Shown piece by piece: positions 41,801-42,800 of a DNA stretch of 42,800 nt. Source of the DNA: DATMNI01 sp035570275 (lineage in GTDB: Bacteria; Acidobacteriota; Terriglobia; Bryobacterales; Bryobacteraceae); contig DATMNI010000122.1 of assembly GCA_035570275.1 (NCBI GenBank), positions 1-42,800 on the forward strand, given 5' to 3'. Each line of letters starts with the position of its first letter. The stretch's first letter is position 1. The notes beneath the pieces were generated by a model that was not told the origin of the DNA, ran no database searches, and was given only the letters and a program-made list of their open reading frames with translations. The translations under genes were made by a program, and so were the position numbers.

Positions 41801-42800
41801 GCCGTGGATTTTTACGGTAACGACATCCTCTATTCCTACGATAACGGCGTCGAGTTGGACGAGGGAGCCGGCAACGTGCGCTGCTTTCGCAACCGCTTCT
41901 ACAACGCCTGGTCGCCGCTCAGCGTGCAGCCCATTTTCGGCGGACCGGCCTACCTGATTCGCAACGTAGTGGTGAATGCGCTTGACGAGCAGATGAAGTT
42001 TCACGGGTTGGGCACCACCCCTCCTCAGGAGCCGAGCGGGATTCTGGTTTTTCACAACACCTTCGTTTCGGCCCAGATCGCGCTCAACCTGCAAACGTCT
42101 GCTATGAGCCACTACTTTGTCGTTGCCAACAACCTGTTCATTGGCCCCAAAGGCCCCGGGCTCAAGAAGGTGGTGAACTGGGATGGCCCGTTTCAAACCG
42201 GCCTTTTCGACTACAACGGATACTTTCCCGACGGCATTTTCGCCTTCAACCGATTCCGCGCCACAGTGAAGCAGTTTTCCTCCATGGCGGTGATGCAAAG
42301 TTACGGGATGGAGACCCACGGGATGGAGACCCACGGCCTGGCGCTCACCGCCCCGATATTCCAGAACGGCTTTCTGCTCGACGAAGATTCGCGCGGTCTG
42401 GTCCAGCCGGTGGATCTGACGCTGGCGGCGAATTCGGGCGCGCTGGATCGCGGCGTCTACCTCCCGAACATCAACGACGGTTTCACCGGCGCCGCGCCCG
42501 ACTTGGGCGCCCTGGAGCGCGGCTGCCCGCTTCCGATCTACGGACCGCGGCCCGAGGGCATGGACGAATCCAACATGATGGCCGGCTGTCCGGCAGCGGC
42601 GGCGTCAACCGGAACGCCCACCGCGGCGTCAACCGGAACGCCCACCGGAACCGACGACGCGCTGTCTTCGCAGCCGGCTCTGCTTCTGCTGGCGCGGATG
42701 TCGGCCGCCGCCAATCCCACGGCCAACTCCGCCGCCAATCCCACGGCCAACTCCGCCGCTGCGCCGCACTCGCCGCCGGACATCGCCGCGGAAGCTCTGA
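38858..42800 (+). CDS. Very large secreted protein with two right-handed beta-helix domains (3' end beyond the window)
   Basis: An uninterrupted frame of 1314 codons from the ATG at 38858 to the window edge, no stop. Signal peptide to about residue 23 (AGALLAQA). Residues ~30-175: fibronectin-III-like domain. Residues ~178-590: first beta-helix (YVSPEGDDSSNGADESHAWRTLAYG, then repeats with N-ladder segments such as NVIWSNHL, NRWLNNVMDGG, NLVEGNFIKD). Residues ~610-800: Pro/Ala-rich linker with duplicated peptides and a second FnIII-like unit. Residues ~805-1210: second beta-helix (LTAALRAARPGDIIRLADGVYGG, VIRGAGEEKTILDGQG, HSNDDGIQVVGFGHVVCHNRISGYGDAM). Then a Thr/Ala-rich tail. Fits polysaccharide lyase/epimerase-like or adhesin folds; catalytic activity is not assigned. 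Confidence 0.85.
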   Translation, partial: MNLNQGRRIVAALFGCAGALLAQAPALGVPAITATVKGPNQINLTWPAVSNPGYGYLVEIQSAGDSRYAAWQELRPIPVAGGYQCDHTVSIRNGFCNIGDPTGVHVYNPPSNGVPYWVTEPTYIDPQDGSAAQFIAAGLKPDTGYRFRVRTYSGISSPAHGSYSNIAAETTAKYVLRYVSPEGDDSSNGADESHAWRTLAYGSRSIACGQVLIVKGGSYPGDTISMGQTCTAANKAVVLVNPGETATIISVPQGAEHTAILGGAYLVIDGLISASSSAQNGDYDIMIEGSHNALLNVETHPAVVPAFKNGVQVHGDHNLVHRCYLHDAFSPDATQNPRGNGGFVLTLEGGRASGNVIWSNHLTRGGHDVSMCIRGCSNNRWLNNVMDGGWGMGWNAIQGSQQNLVEGNFIKDVGQLVTFYKPAIQVSEANNTVRRNVVVNAKSYAFEISALYGGSSAANTRIYNNTVYKPAACVFASHNNGVAAYDHGVFSNNICYAFTSHATDIYLANKNSQISYNDILALDGDGRPQPEKRVIIWNHEAGGDFQYPRTLAQADSMFSPPFSHNKGLDKLPAFVDEARFDFHLAAGSPLAGAGTKIQDPEWGFPGGRVDLGAFGIGAFGIGALGINPAPHSAEPARHADAEDGVAPAGAPAVNRPRAATAVQPPANPPRFGPPQLDRPTLTAIGVKVPIAGEVGERAAVTVRYREAGSQSGAQAGSQSGKQSVNQVWRPALPLFRVHPEVITGLDVPPHFGGTIFDLKPGTKYEIVLHAVDPDAKVDQELTLEASTRAVPRDPVAPREKPVRDVEELTAALRAARPGDIIRLADGVYGGQFRISAEGTSENPVVIRGAGEEKTILDGQGCTGCNVLEVYGGGFVHIERMTIRNAERAIRFQTNGAEGNVVRRVNIRDTTMAIGGHAGQKDFYICDNSLEGRLRWPLRYSIDDGAHSNDDGIQVVGFGHVVCHNRISGYGDAMKTEQTGARAVDFYGNDILYSYDNGVELDEGAGNVRCFRNRFYNAWSPLSVQPIFGGPAYLIRNVVVNALDEQMKFHGLGTTPPQEPSGILVFHNTFVSAQIALNLQTSAMSHYFVVANNLFIGPKGPGLKKVVNWDGPFQTGLFDYNGYFPDGIFAFNRFRATVKQFSSMAVMQSYGMETHGMETHGLALTAPIFQNGFLLDEDSRGLVQPVDLTLAANSGALDRGVYLPNINDGFTGAAPDLGALERGCPLPIYGPRPEGMDESNMMAGCPAAAASTGTPTAASTGTPTGTDDALSSQPALLLLARMSAAANPTANSAANPTANSAAAPHSPPDIAAEAL
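40691..40735. repeat. 15-nt tandem repeat in the beta-helix gene, 3 units
   Basis: GGCGCTTTCGGGATC is present three times (third copy with two changes), encoding GAFGI-GAFGI-GALGI in frame, in the linker between the two beta-helices. Confidence 0.9.
42305..42334. repeat. 15-nt tandem duplication in the beta-helix gene
   Basis: GGGATGGAGACCCAC occurs twice back to back without a mismatch and adds GMETH to the protein in frame. Confidence 0.9.
42599..42646. repeat. 24-nt tandem duplication in the beta-helix gene
   Basis: Two perfect copies (42599-42622 and 42623-42646) of a unit encoding AASTGTPT lie in the Thr/Ala-rich tail. Confidence 0.9.
42707..42754. repeat. 24-nt tandem duplication in the beta-helix gene, second site
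   Basis: Two perfect copies (42707-42730 and 42731-42754) of a unit encoding AANPTANS lie close to the window end. Confidence 0.9.

Noticed and set aside
40103..42334. Two long minus-strand frames (353 and 336 residues)
   Set aside because: They lie opposite the beta-helix gene, whose plus-strand translation shows coherent domains. High GC keeps antisense frames open.

Overview
The window is about 43 kb of high-GC, gene-dense bacterial DNA. Several features point to an acidobacterium of the Bryobacterales / Candidatus Solibacter type: a TIGR03435-family protein, an ADOP-type duplicated orphan permease, an Oar-like TonB-dependent receptor with an N-terminal carboxypeptidase-regulatory-like domain, and dense intergenic palindromic repeats. 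This placement is inferred from gene content, not from a marker-gene comparison.

Layout. 1-9.4 kb: a truncated TlpA-like thioredoxin, mtnA (methionine salvage) and an altronate/galactarate-dehydratase-like gene on the minus strand; then on the plus strand an ABC ATPase followed by a single ORF fusing an ABC-2 permease to a complete amidohydrolase; then, on the minus strand, ttcA-like, DUF47 and PiT phosphate-transporter genes. 9.4-16.2 kb: two tandem paralogous secreted helical-repeat proteins, a Na+/solute symporter, an APC amino-acid permease and a small AT-hook protein with its own terminator. 16.2-21.3 kb: the TIGR03435 protein, then the classical ffh-rpsP-khpA-rimM-trmD translation/secretion operon, a cold-shock-domain protein and an orphan UvrD/PcrA-tail-like domain. 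21.3-24.4 kb: repeats, a small zinc-ribbon protein with possible 5' RNA structure, a decayed nucleotidyltransferase, a CoA-binding protein that looks leaderless, and an OprB-like porin. 24.4-31.6 kb: a polysaccharide-type locus (glycosidase-like protein plus Oar-type receptor) with a decayed glycosidase paralogue beside it, a HigBA-type toxin-antitoxin pair whose toxin has an in-frame amber codon, and tRNA-Ala(GGC). 31.7-36.8 kb: a lipoprotein / MacB-like permease / ATPase cassette followed by the ADOP permease. 36.8-42.8 kb: a truncated PLP-enzyme gene, a family III CoA-transferase, and a very large secreted double beta-helix protein that runs off the window end.

Functionally the window mixes housekeeping genes with envelope and transport genes typical of soil oligotrophs. 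Two themes recur. Intergenic gaps are filled by several families of imperfect twin-hairpin repeats that abut stop codons. Short perfect tandem duplications (12, 15 or 24 nt) extend proteins in frame. The most unusual single gene is the ABC-2 permease-amidohydrolase fusion at 4289-6487, whose extra transmembrane segment should place the hydrolase outside the cytoplasm, next to the exporter.
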